Source of the DNA: Caulobacteraceae bacterium
GTDB lineage: Bacteria; Pseudomonadota; Alphaproteobacteria; Caulobacterales; Aquidulcibacteraceae
NCBI GenBank assembly: GCA_009773335.1
Contig: WRPF01000020.1
Coordinates: 1-46,301, forward strand
Length of the DNA stretch: 46,301 nucleotides
Reading direction: 5' to 3'
Part shown: positions 8,066-16,621 of the stretch, in pieces
Layout of the letters: the number at the start of each line of letters is the position of its first letter
Numbering within the stretch: position 1 is the first letter of the stretch
Program-made: the position numbers and the translations under genes
Notes under the pieces: generated by a model
The model's input: only the letters and a program-made list of their open reading frames with translations
What the model was told of the DNA's origin: nothing
The model's database searches: none

Positions 8066-8536
8066 ATGACGATCGCCACACTCCCCACGCGCGCCGCCAG
8101 TTTGAACTACATGAGTTTCAGCGGCCGGATTGAACCGGCGGATTTCAATGACCTGCTGACGTTGTATGCGAGCGACGGCGGCGTGCGGGCGCGGCACGAC
8201 AAGCTGCTGGTGTTCCAGCCTGACGTCGACCTGTCAGCGCTGACGGACGACGTCCTTGCGAGCATCTTGACGCGATTGCTCACAGTGACATCGCAGGCGA
8301 GGAAGTCGTTGATCGTGCGGACGGCGCTCGTCTGTCTGGCTCCCGCGCAGAGCGCCGTGTTGGATAGGTGGCGGACGCTGGTCGACGGGCAACGGGGCAT
8401 GTTGACCGAAATCGCAGCCTTCGACGCCGTTCAGTCCGCCGCTGTCTGGATTGGGCTCACGGCGGACGAGACAGACGACATCGTCCAGCACCAGACAGCC
8501 CCTGCGGCGGTCGTCGTCGCCGCGATCGCCCGCTAG
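8066..8536 (+). CDS. Hypothetical protein
   Basis: 156 residues, no signal peptide or membrane span. The pattern LLVFQPDVDLSALTDDVLASILTRLL followed by a short strand (SLIVRTALV) and helix loosely recalls STAS/SpoIIAA-like folds. I do not recognise the family and assign no function. Codon use is slightly less GC-extreme than its neighbours. The stop TAG (8534-8536) forms the first bases of a perfect 23-bp hairpin, so the very end of the frame may have been set by that repeat. Confidence 0.7.
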   Translation: MTIATLPTRAASLNYMSFSGRIEPADFNDLLTLYASDGGVRARHDKLLVFQPDVDLSALTDDVLASILTRLLTVTSQARKSLIVRTALVCLAPAQSAVLDRWRTLVDGQRGMLTEIAAFDAVQSAAVWIGLTADETDDIVQHQTAPAAVVVAAIAR

Positions 8537-8582
8537 AGCATCCTTCTATCGAACTGGAACAGTTCGATAGAAGGATGCTCTA
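8534..8582. repeat. Perfect palindrome (23-bp stem, 3-base loop)
   Basis: Bases 8534-8556 are exactly complementary to 8560-8582 around the loop GAA. The outer ends read TAGAGC...GCTCTA. No T-run follows on either strand, so it is not a classical terminator, though a stem this long could stop or protect transcripts from both converging genes. The shape and AGAGC ends resemble dispersed intergenic palindromes that I know from Rhizobiales genomes. Confidence 0.9.
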
Positions 8583-8593
8583 CTTCAAATGTG

Positions 8594-8642
8594 TAGCGCT
8601 TCATTCACCGATCAATCCGAATCGGATTGATCGGATGAAGCT

Positions 8643-8645
<3 letters not shown>
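8594..8645. repeat. Second, imperfect palindrome with the same outer ends
   Basis: Bases 8594-8619 pair with 8621-8645, with one mismatch near the ends and a three-base bulge (TCA at 8605-8607 region). The inner arms are CCGATCAATCCGA/TCGGATTGATCGG. The outer ends TAG(C/A)GCT...AGCTCTA match those of the palindrome 12 bp away. The right end encodes the stop codon of glpX (8643-8645, minus strand). Confidence 0.85.
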
Positions 8646-9599
<954 letters not shown>

Positions 9600-9603
9600 C
9601 TTC

Positions 9604-10914
9604 TCAACTCCAGGCGCGGTTGGCGCTTCGCGTTTCTTCAATGGGCATCACGCGCGGCGGCGCGGCGATCACGTCGAGCGCGCCGATCTGGCGCACAGCT
9701 GCATCGAGCGCGCTGCGCGGACAGCGCTGCGTGGTCAGGACGATGGGAACGTCTGACCCTCCCTGCGCGGGATCCTGCAGAAAACTCTCGATCGACACAC
9801 CCGCTTTCGCCAATTGATCGGCAATCGCGGCGATGACGCCGGGTTTATCCTTAACGAGGAAGCGCACATAGAAGCGCCCTTCCTCCGCCCGCGCCGCTGA
9901 CGTGTAGTTCTTCAGCGATCCGACGGGTTTGCCGAACGGTGCGCGCGCGGCGCCGTCGATGATGTCCAGAAGGTCTGCTGCGACCGCCGAAGCCGTGGGG
10001 CCTGCGCCCGCGCCGCGCCCGACGAACGACAGCCTGCCGACAGGTTCGGCGTCCACCACGACGGCGTTCAGCGCGCCGCCGACGACCGCCAGCGGGTGAT
10101 CGAGCGCGAGCAGCACCGGGTGAACGTGCGCACGCACCGTCTCGTCGATGCGCTCGGCCTTGGCGATGAGTTTGATTCGGTAACCGAGTTTTCCAGCCAT
10201 GCGGATGTCGAGAAGCGTGACCTGATCCACACCTTCCACGTCGACGCTCGAGAAGTCCGGCGCGGCGGCGAACGCGATCGCCGAGAGCAGCGCGATCTTG
10301 TGACCGGCATCGAAACCGCCAACGTCCATCGTCGGATCGGCTTCCGCGTAGCCGAGCCGCTGGGCGTCGGCGAGAACCTCCTCGAAGGATCGCCCGGAGG
10401 TTTCCATCTCGGTGAGAAGGTAGTTGCATGTGCCGTTGAGGATGCCCGACACCGCGCTGACGCGGTTGCCACCGGCGAGCCCGTCGCGCAACGCCTTGAT
10501 GATCGGGATGCCGCCAGCGACCGCCGCTTCAAACCCGATCCTGGCGCCATGCTTTTCAGCGAGCGCGGCGAGTTCCGCGCCATGTTCGGCGAGCAGCGCC
10601 TTGTTGGCGGTGACCACATCGGCGCCGCGCGAGAGCGCGACTTCCACCGCGCGCTTGGCCGGACCGTCGGAGCCGCCGATCAATTCGACGAAGATGTCCA
10701 CATCCGGCGACGCGGCGAGCGCGACGGGATCGTCGAACCACTCGTAGCCGGAAATATCCACCTCGCGCTTTCGCGAGCGGTTGCGCGCAGACACGGCGAC
10801 CACCTTGAGACGGCCGCCGCCCAGCGGCTCGGCGCGCTGGAAGAGCTGCAGCAGACCTCCGCCGACCGTACCCAGTCCGGCAATGCCGATGCGTCGGACG
10901 CCCGGATCGCTCAT
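9604..10914 (-). CDS. hom: Homoserine dehydrogenase with C-terminal ACT domain
   Basis: 436 residues. It reduces aspartate semialdehyde to homoserine, the branch to threonine, methionine and isoleucine. The NAD(P)-binding motif GIAGLGTVGGGLL (9-21), the central FEAAVAGGIPIIKALRDGL and GILNGTCNYLLTEM, and GYAEADPTMDVGGFDAGHK are all present. The ACT domain (YVRFLVKDKPGVIAAIADQL, near residue 350) suggests feedback control by threonine or another amino acid. The start overlaps the aminotransferase stop by four bases (ATGA, 10911-10914). Confidence 0.96.
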   Translation of the reverse strand: MSDPGVRRIGIAGLGTVGGGLLQLFQRAEPLGGGRLKVVAVSARNRSRKREVDISGYEWFDDPVALAASPDVDIFVELIGGSDGPAKRAVEVALSRGADVVTANKALLAEHGAELAALAEKHGARIGFEAAVAGGIPIIKALRDGLAGGNRVSAVSGILNGTCNYLLTEMETSGRSFEEVLADAQRLGYAEADPTMDVGGFDAGHKIALLSAIAFAAAPDFSSVDVEGVDQVTLLDIRMAGKLGYRIKLIAKAERIDETVRAHVHPVLLALDHPLAVVGGALNAVVVDAEPVGRLSFVGRGAGAGPTASAVAADLLDIIDGAARAPFGKPVGSLKNYTSAARAEEGRFYVRFLVKDKPGVIAAIADQLAKAGVSIESFLQDPAQGGSDVPIVLTTQRCPRSALDAAVRQIGALDVIAAPPRVMPIEETRSANRAWS

Positions 10915-12122
10915 CCGGCCCTCCGGGCGCTAGCCTCGCCGCGGGTATCGGCAAGGAACTTCTTCACCGCGCGCGCGGCCTGCCGGATGCGCTGTTCGTT
11001 CTCGACAAGCGCGATGCGGACAAACCCCTCGCCATGCTCTCCAAAACCAACGCCCGGCGCGACCGCCACGCCGGCCTCTTCAACGAGGCGCTTGGAGAAC
11101 TCAAGCGAACCCATTTCCTCGAAACCGCCCGGAAGCGGCGCCCAGGCGAACATGGACGCACGCGGGCTGGGCACGTCCCATCCGGCCTTCTGGAAGCTGT
11201 CGATCAGCACGTCGCGGCGCGTGTGATAGATTTCGCGCATCTCCCGCACGCAATCCTGCGGGCCGTTCAGCGCTGCGGCCGCCGCCACCTGGATCGGCGT
11301 GTAGGCGCCGTAGTCGAGATAGGACTTCACTCTCGCGAGCGCCGCGATCAGGCGTGCATTGCCCAGAGCAAAGCCGACGCGGAAGCCGGCCATCGAATAG
11401 GTCTTCGACAGCGTGTTGACCTCGATCGCCACGTCCTTGGCGCCCTCGACCTGCAGGATCGACGGCGGCGGGTTGTTGTCCTCGAAGTAGATCTCCGAAT
11501 ACGCCATGTCCGAAATCACGAAGATGTCGTGCTTCTTCGCGAAGGCGATCACCTCCTTGTAGTAGTCGAGGTCGACCACATGCGCGGTGGGATTGCCAGG
11601 GTAGCAGACGATCATCGCCATCGGCGGCGGCACCGAGTGCGCGACCGCACGGCCGAGACCTGAAAGATATTCCTCCGGCGAATGCGCCTTCACGCTGCGG
11701 ATCACGCCCCCCGCCATGATGAAGCCGAAAGCATGGATCGGGTAGGAGGGGTTCGGCGCGATGATCACATCGCCCGGCGCGGTGATCGCCTGGGCGATAT
11801 TGGCGAAGCCTTCCTTGGAGCCGAGCGTCGAGATGACTTCGGTGTCCGGGTTCAGCTTCACGCCGAACCGGCGCTCGTAGTAGCCGGCCATCGCCTTGCG
11901 CAGGCCCGGGATGCCGCGCGAGGCGGAGTAGCGGTTGGTGCGTGGCTTGCGCGCGGTCTCGACGAGCTTTTCGATGATGTGCGGCGGCACCGGCAGATCG
12001 GGATTGCCCATGCCGAAGTCGATGATGTCGTCGCCCTTGGCCCGCAAGCGGGCCTTCAGCTTGTTGACCTCTTCAAAGACGTACGGCGGCAGGCGGCGAA
12101 TTTTATGGAAATCGGTTGTCAT
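10911..12122 (-). CDS. PLP-dependent aminotransferase (AlaC / LL-DAP aminotransferase-like, class I/II)
   Basis: 403 residues from the ATG at 12122; a GTG directly before it is also open. Fold type I: the PLP lysine is K240 in NTLSKTYSMAGFRVGF, with the cofactor Asp in VISDMAYSE (about 202-210) and NPTA near residue 180. E. coli AlaC is the closest protein I recognise; relatives are often annotated as LL-diaminopimelate aminotransferase in alphaproteobacteria. Sitting directly upstream of hom suggests a job in aspartate-family or alanine metabolism. I cannot choose between glutamate-pyruvate transamination and another keto acid. First gene of the operon with hom and glpX. Confidence 0.9.
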   Translation of the reverse strand: MTTDFHKIRRLPPYVFEEVNKLKARLRAKGDDIIDFGMGNPDLPVPPHIIEKLVETARKPRTNRYSASRGIPGLRKAMAGYYERRFGVKLNPDTEVISTLGSKEGFANIAQAITAPGDVIIAPNPSYPIHAFGFIMAGGVIRSVKAHSPEEYLSGLGRAVAHSVPPPMAMIVCYPGNPTAHVVDLDYYKEVIAFAKKHDIFVISDMAYSEIYFEDNNPPPSILQVEGAKDVAIEVNTLSKTYSMAGFRVGFALGNARLIAALARVKSYLDYGAYTPIQVAAAAALNGPQDCVREMREIYHTRRDVLIDSFQKAGWDVPSPRASMFAWAPLPGGFEEMGSLEFSKRLVEEAGVAVAPGVGFGEHGEGFVRIALVENEQRIRQAARAVKKFLADTRGEASARRAG

Positions 12123-12158
12123 CACATCCGCTCTGAAAGGCGGGAAAGGGAAGCGCGG

Positions 12159-12512
12159 CTATTTCGGGCGTGCGTTTTCTACAGCCCCACGGGCTTCGCT
12201 CTCAAAGGTCGCAGCGGCGGGATCCTCGGCAGGCGCCGGCTGGGCGCGCGCGGACGCCGCGATCGATTCGCCCTCGGCCAGAAGCTCCTTCTCGACCTCG
12301 CGCCACCGCGGACCATCCTGGACGGCGACGGCAGGATCAGGGATGGACGCGAGGTCCGGGTAGTCCTGACCCGCAATTTCCTTCTGGCGCGCCTTGAACC
12401 AGCCCGGCGTGGCGGCCAGTTCCCGGGCCGAAAGCCCCGCGCCGCAGGCGGAAAGGCCCAGCAACGCGGCGCCGAGGGCGAAGAGCTGCACGCGGGATGG
12501 GCGGGGCGCCAA
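12159..12512 (-). CDS. Predicted lipoprotein
   Basis: 117 residues from the TTG at 12512, chosen because GGAG lies seven bases upstream; GTG at 12491 is the alternative. The signal VQLFALGAALLGLSAC ends in lipobox LSAC (Cys23). The mature part is polar, with a Trp-containing segment (TPGWFKARQKEIAGQDYPDLASIPD) that looks like the start of many alphaproteobacterial YPDL-type lipoproteins of unknown role, and an Ala/Glu-rich tail. It is divergent from phaC with 125 bp between, and 36 bp before the aminotransferase on the same strand. Confidence 0.75.
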   Translation of the reverse strand: MAPRPSRVQLFALGAALLGLSACGAGLSARELAATPGWFKARQKEIAGQDYPDLASIPDPAVAVQDGPRWREVEKELLAEGESIAASARAQPAPAEDPAAATFESEARGAVENARPK

Positions 12513-12637
12513 GGCGATCTCCGAAACTGTGGACTGGGAGTCGTCCTATACCAGCGAGCCCGATTGCGCCACCGTCAGGCGCAAGTAGAACTGGAGAGAC
12601 GGGCGACCACAGAGAATCGCTCGCCGGGAGGCAGACC

Positions 12638-14647
12638 ATGGCGGACGGCGCCCCAACGGCAACGAAAACCGGCGCGAAGAGCGGCGCCAGATCCAGCGCT
12701 CGCAAGCGGCGCAAGCCCGCCGGCGAGGCGCTTGGGACGGACGCGCGCGAGGCGACCGCGCCGCTCCGGGAGGCCGGCGCAGCCGCGGCGAAGCCCCCCG
12801 CCAGGCCCGGCCCTGCTCCAACAACGGCCCCAACCTCGCCCCCCACCCTGGCCGAAGTCCTTCAGGACCAGAGCCCGGAAAGTCTGCAGGCCCTGTCACG
12901 CAACCTCGCCGAAGCGATGACCAAGGCCAACACCGCCTTCTCCACCGCCTTCCAGGACCAGACCCAAGACGGCAAGTCCGCGATGGCGGACCCGTTCCAG
13001 GTGAACGCCACGCTGAACACCGCCTGGTCGAGCATCGCCCAGCAGCCCGAGACCCTGCGCGACGCGCATGGTTCGCTGTGGAAGCGCTATCAGGACATCT
13101 GGAACGATCACGCCCGCCGCATCGCCGAAGGCTTCGAGACTGCCGAGGCCCCCGCCGAGGCCTCGCGCGACAAGCGGTTCCGCGATCCCGAATGGCGCAC
13201 CAATCCGGGCTACAGCCTGATGCGCGAGACATATCTCGCCACGGCGAAGTTCATCACCGATCTCGTCGAGCACGCCGAAGGCCTTGACGAGCAGACCAAG
13301 CGCAAAGCCTCGTTCTTCGTGAAGCAGGCCGTCGATGCGGCCTCGCCATCCAACTTCCTCTTCACGAACCCTGCCGCGCTGCGCGCCACGATCCAGTCAC
13401 GCGGCGAGAACCTCATCCGCGGCGCGGCGCAACTGACCGAAGACCTGAAGCGCGGTGGCGGCGTGCTGGCGATCAAGCAGACCGATCTCGACGCATTCAC
13501 CGTCGGAGAAAACATCGCGACGACACCGGGCAAGGTCGTGTTCCGCAACCGGTTGATCGAACTCATCCAGTACACGCCGACGACCAAGACCACGTTTGAG
13601 GTTCCCCTGCTGATCTTCCCGCCGTGGATCAACAAATTCTACATCATGGACCTTCAGCCGAAGAACTCGCTGATCGCGTGGCTCGTTGGTCAAGGCCATA
13701 CCGTCTTTGTGGCGTCGTGGGTGAACCCGGACGCCGAACTCGCGCAGCTCGGTTTTGAAGACTATATGCGCGAGGGCGTTTTCGCCGCCGTGGAAGCTGT
13801 GCAGAAGGCTGCAAGCGTCGAGCGGATGAACACCGTCGGCTACTGCATCGGCGGCACGCTGCTCGCGACGACGCTGGCCTACATGGCGAAAACGGGTGAC
13901 CGTCGGATCCAGAGCGCGACGTTCTTCGCCGCGCAGACGGATTTCAAGCTCGCGGGCGAACTGCTCGTCTTCGCCGACGACCCGGCCATCAATTATGTCG
14001 CCGAGCGCATCGACCAGCACGGCGGATTCCTCGACGCACAGGCGATGGCCGACACGTTCAACGCGTTGCGCGCCAACGACCTCGTGTGGAACTACGTCGT
14101 CGACAACTACTACATGGGCAACAAGCCCCCGCCCTTCGACCTGCTCTACTGGAACTCGGACCAGACGCGCATGCCGAAGACGCTGCATCTTTTCTATCTG
14201 CAGAAGATGTATCGCGACAACGCGCTCGCCGAGGGCAAGCTCACCATCGACGGCGTGAAGATCGATCTGGGGAACGTGACGATCCCGATCTACATGCAGT
14301 CTTCCAAGGAAGATCACATCGCGCCGTTCCCGAGCGTCTATCGCGGTGCGAAACTGTTCGGCGGTCCGGTGAACTTCCTGATGGCGGGCTCCGGCCATAT
14401 CGCCGGCGTCATCAATCACCCGGACGCGAAGAAGTACCAGCACTGGGTGAACGCGGCGCTGCCCGACACCGTCGAGGAATGGCAGGCCGGCGCCGTCGAG
14501 CGTCCCGGCTCCTGGTGGCCGGACTGGCACGCCTGGCTCGCCGGCATTTCCGGCAAGCAGGTTCCCGCCCGCGATCCCGCGAAAGGTCCCTACCCGGTGC
14601 TAGCCGATGCGCCGGGGACCTATGTGAAGATCAAGAGCGCGGGGTGA
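12638..14647 (+). CDS. phaC: Class I poly(3-hydroxyalkanoate) synthase
   Basis: 669 residues; polymerises (R)-3-hydroxyacyl-CoA into PHA storage granules. The ATG at 12638 has a strong GGGAGG site. Residues 1-70 are a Lys/Ala/Pro-rich low-complexity leader, which makes the protein longer than typical class I enzymes (about 590). The PhaC N-terminal domain follows, then an alpha/beta hydrolase fold with the lipase-like box GYCIGG (nucleophile C403), D559 (KEDHIAPF) and H587 (GSGHIAGV). FVASWVNPDAEL is another family motif. No phaA, phaB or phaR is adjacent. The basic leader could help granule or DNA contact, but that is inference. Confidence 0.95.
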   Translation: MADGAPTATKTGAKSGARSSARKRRKPAGEALGTDAREATAPLREAGAAAAKPPARPGPAPTTAPTSPPTLAEVLQDQSPESLQALSRNLAEAMTKANTAFSTAFQDQTQDGKSAMADPFQVNATLNTAWSSIAQQPETLRDAHGSLWKRYQDIWNDHARRIAEGFETAEAPAEASRDKRFRDPEWRTNPGYSLMRETYLATAKFITDLVEHAEGLDEQTKRKASFFVKQAVDAASPSNFLFTNPAALRATIQSRGENLIRGAAQLTEDLKRGGGVLAIKQTDLDAFTVGENIATTPGKVVFRNRLIELIQYTPTTKTTFEVPLLIFPPWINKFYIMDLQPKNSLIAWLVGQGHTVFVASWVNPDAELAQLGFEDYMREGVFAAVEAVQKAASVERMNTVGYCIGGTLLATTLAYMAKTGDRRIQSATFFAAQTDFKLAGELLVFADDPAINYVAERIDQHGGFLDAQAMADTFNALRANDLVWNYVVDNYYMGNKPPPFDLLYWNSDQTRMPKTLHLFYLQKMYRDNALAEGKLTIDGVKIDLGNVTIPIYMQSSKEDHIAPFPSVYRGAKLFGGPVNFLMAGSGHIAGVINHPDAKKYQHWVNAALPDTVEEWQAGAVERPGSWWPDWHAWLAGISGKQVPARDPAKGPYPVLADAPGTYVKIKSAG

Positions 14648-14651
14648 AGAG

Positions 14652-14765
14652 CGCCGCCGGCCCGTAGCGCCGGCTACCAGCCGGCAAGATAGATCGACCG
14701 GACTGAGTATTGCGCTGAGCAAGCACCGCATGCCGGCTGGTAGCCGGCGCTGCTGGCCGGCGGCG
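14652..14765. repeat. REPIN-like inverted repeat 1
   Basis: Arms 14652-14686 and 14731-14765 are 35 bases each with 33 complementary positions, around a 44-base loop. Each arm also holds a small inner palindrome (GCCGGCT-ACC-AGCCGGC). This is the layout of two repetitive extragenic palindromes in inverted order. It begins five bases after the phaC stop and may also end phaC transcription. Confidence 0.85.
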
Positions 14766-14809
14766 TTTCCGGAAAACAGACGTTAGTCGCTCGCTCCGAG
14801 ACGTTCTTC

Positions 14810-14852
14810 TTGCGCCTGCGTTCCTTGACGCTATAGTGACGTAACTTATGCT
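14810..14852 (+). promoter_or_regulatory. Probable nadA operon promoter
   Basis: Two overlapping sigma70-like candidates are visible: TTGCGC (14810-14815) with TATAGT (14832-14837), and TTGACG (14825-14830) with TATGCT (14847-14852), each with a 16-base spacer. Either would start transcription inside or next to the operator at 14844-14868. They are pattern matches only. Confidence 0.5.
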
Positions 14853-14868
14853 TCGATTGAGCATAAGT
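14844..14868. promoter_or_regulatory. Operator palindrome 1 upstream of nadA
   Basis: Nine-base perfect arms ACTTATGCT (14844-14852) and AGCATAAGT (14860-14868) flank seven bases. The core is ATGCT-N7-AGCAT. It overlaps the proposed -10 region or start point, as expected for a repressor site. Confidence 0.7.
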
Positions 14869-14927
14869 GTGACTGGGTAGGCAAGGGGCGGCGCAGGTTG
14901 CGCTCGCCGGTTTGGTTCACCATATAA

Positions 14928-14947
14928 ATGCTCATGCGGAGCATAAG
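14928..14947. promoter_or_regulatory. Operator palindrome 2 upstream of nadA
   Basis: The same core ATGCT-N7-AGCAT (14928-14944) followed by AAG recurs 80 bp downstream, centre to centre, and 36 bp before the nadA start. Two sites with the same half-sites and spacing make a dedicated regulator likely. In alphaproteobacteria NAD genes are known targets of NadQ or NrtR; which one binds here is inference. Confidence 0.65.
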
Positions 14948-14979
14948 ACTTCGCGGTGCAGATCAGGAGAAGCCTTCTC

Positions 14980-16155
14980 ATGGCCCGGATCATAGACGCC
15001 CCCCTCGCCTCAGTTGGCGTATGCGAGCCGCCGAAGAAGCATGGCCAATGGGGCGCGCTCGACGCCGCCCAGCGCCGGGGGCTCGAGTTCACGCAGGCCG
15101 TGAAGGAAGAGACCGACCATCTCTACGAGAAGGTCGAGCACGTCATCCCGCCCGTGGAGTGGCCCGCCTACGCCCCGCTGATTGCGGCGATCAACCGCCT
15201 CAAGAAGCAGAAGAACGCCGTCATCCTCGCGCACAACTACATGACCAGCGAGATCTTCTTCTGCGTCGGCGATTTCCGCGGCGACTCCCTGCAACTCGCC
15301 CGCGAAGCCGCGACCACCGAGGCGCAGGTGATCGTGCAGGCCGGCGTCCACTTCATGGCCGAGACCTCGAAGATCCTCTCGCCGTCGAAAAAAGTGCTGA
15401 TCCCCGATATGCGCGCGGGCTGCTCGCTCGCGGCCTCGATCACGGGCGCCGACGTGCGCCTGATCAAGCAGCGCTATCCCGGCGTGCCGGTGGTCACCTA
15501 CGTGAACACGTCGGCCGATGTGAAGGCCGAAAGCGACATCACTTGCACGTCGTCCAACGCCGTGCAGGTGGTCGAGTGGGCGGCGAAGATGTGGAAAACC
15601 GACCGCGTGATCATGATCCCGGACGAATACCTCGCCAGGAACGTCGCGGCGATGACCGGCATCAAGATCATCGCCTGGCATGGCCGCTGCGAAGTGCATG
15701 AGCGCTTCTCGGCGGAAGACATCGCCGAAATCCGCGCGGCTCATCCCGGCGTCGTCGTGCTCGCGCACCCCGAGTGCCCGCCTGCAGTGCTGGCTGCGTC
15801 CGACTACGCAGGTTCGACGGCGGCGCTCGCAAACTACGTGATGTCGAAGTCGCCGAAAAAGGTCGTTCTGCTCACCGAGTGCTCGATGTCGGACAACGTG
15901 GCGGAGGCCGCGCCGCAGACGGACTTCGTGCGCCCCTGCAATCTCTGCCCGCACATGAAGCGCATCACGCTGGAAGCCATCTATGACGCGCTCCTGAACG
16001 AGCAGTTCGAGGTCACGGTGCCGGAGGACGTGCGCGTGCGCGCCAAGAAGGCGATCGACGCCATGCTCGCTTTGCCGAAGATGGAAAAGCCCCTCGATTT
16101 CGAGGTCGGTCGCCCGCTTGCGGACGTGACGGTGCTCGATGCCGCGTCGTTCTGA
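14980..16155 (+). CDS. nadA: Quinolinate synthase
   Basis: 391 residues from the ATG at 14980 (MARIIDAPL), with AGGAG upstream; a GTG at 14956 is an unlikely earlier start. NadA condenses iminoaspartate with dihydroxyacetone phosphate to quinolinate, using an oxygen-sensitive [4Fe-4S] cluster. The three expected ligands are C148 (RAGCSL), C266 (HPECPPAV) and C323 (PCNLCPHMKRI). Substrate-binding motifs VILAHNYM (81-88) and TYVNTSADVKAESDITCTSSNA (about 173-194) are intact. A 60-residue N-terminal extension relative to E. coli is usual for the longer NadA type. First gene of the nad operon, behind two operator palindromes. Confidence 0.96.
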   Translation: MARIIDAPLASVGVCEPPKKHGQWGALDAAQRRGLEFTQAVKEETDHLYEKVEHVIPPVEWPAYAPLIAAINRLKKQKNAVILAHNYMTSEIFFCVGDFRGDSLQLAREAATTEAQVIVQAGVHFMAETSKILSPSKKVLIPDMRAGCSLAASITGADVRLIKQRYPGVPVVTYVNTSADVKAESDITCTSSNAVQVVEWAAKMWKTDRVIMIPDEYLARNVAAMTGIKIIAWHGRCEVHERFSAEDIAEIRAAHPGVVVLAHPECPPAVLAASDYAGSTAALANYVMSKSPKKVVLLTECSMSDNVAEAAPQTDFVRPCNLCPHMKRITLEAIYDALLNEQFEVTVPEDVRVRAKKAIDAMLALPKMEKPLDFEVGRPLADVTVLDAASF

Positions 16156-16618
16156 CCGGCGCATCGCGATCAGCGTCGCCGCCGTGCTTGCACTGGCGGC
16201 GACGAGCGGCGCCGTGTTCGCACAACCCGGGGCGCGCGCACCGGCGCCCGTCGTCACCGGCGTTTGGAGTTTCCAGACGCAGGCTTATGACGGCGACCGC
16301 GACGGCCGCGCCTGCAGCATGCGCGGCACAATGACCATCGTGCAGGGGCGCCAGCCGGGCGCGCTCAACTGCACGTTCGTGGCGACAGAGACCTGCCCGA
16401 ACGGTTCATGGACAGCGGAGCAGTCCTGCACCGCCACACGGAGAGGCGCCAAACTTGAGATCGCCAGCACGATCACGCGCGTGACACCCGGCACGGTGAA
16501 CTACGCGCCCGACAACTGGTCGCTGACCATCCGCACGAGCGACCTCATGGTGGGCGAACTGCGCTCCGCCGACATCGCCGGCGTGCAGTTCCGTCGCGGC
16601 CCGGCCTACACGTCCTGA
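16139..16618 (+). CDS. Secreted hypothetical protein inside the nad operon
   Basis: 159 residues, starting within the last 17 bases of nadA in another frame. The Sec signal is clear (basic MPRRSDRR, hydrophobic IAISVAAVLALAATSGAVF, cleavage after FAQ or AFA near residue 28). The mature part has four Cys in RACSMRG, LNCTFV, ETCPNG and QSCTAT, consistent with two disulfides in a small periplasmic beta-rich domain. No family recognised. Tight packing means it is co-transcribed with nadA, but an exported protein has no obvious part in NAD synthesis. Confidence 0.8.
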   Translation: MPRRSDRRIAISVAAVLALAATSGAVFAQPGARAPAPVVTGVWSFQTQAYDGDRDGRACSMRGTMTIVQGRQPGALNCTFVATETCPNGSWTAEQSCTATRRGAKLEIASTITRVTPGTVNYAPDNWSLTIRTSDLMVGELRSADIAGVQFRRGPAYTS

Positions 16619-16621
16619 GCC

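Noticed and set aside
13838-13855. Cys instead of Ser in the lipase-like box of PhaC
   Set aside because: Cysteine is the normal nucleophile of PHA synthases, so this is not an anomaly.
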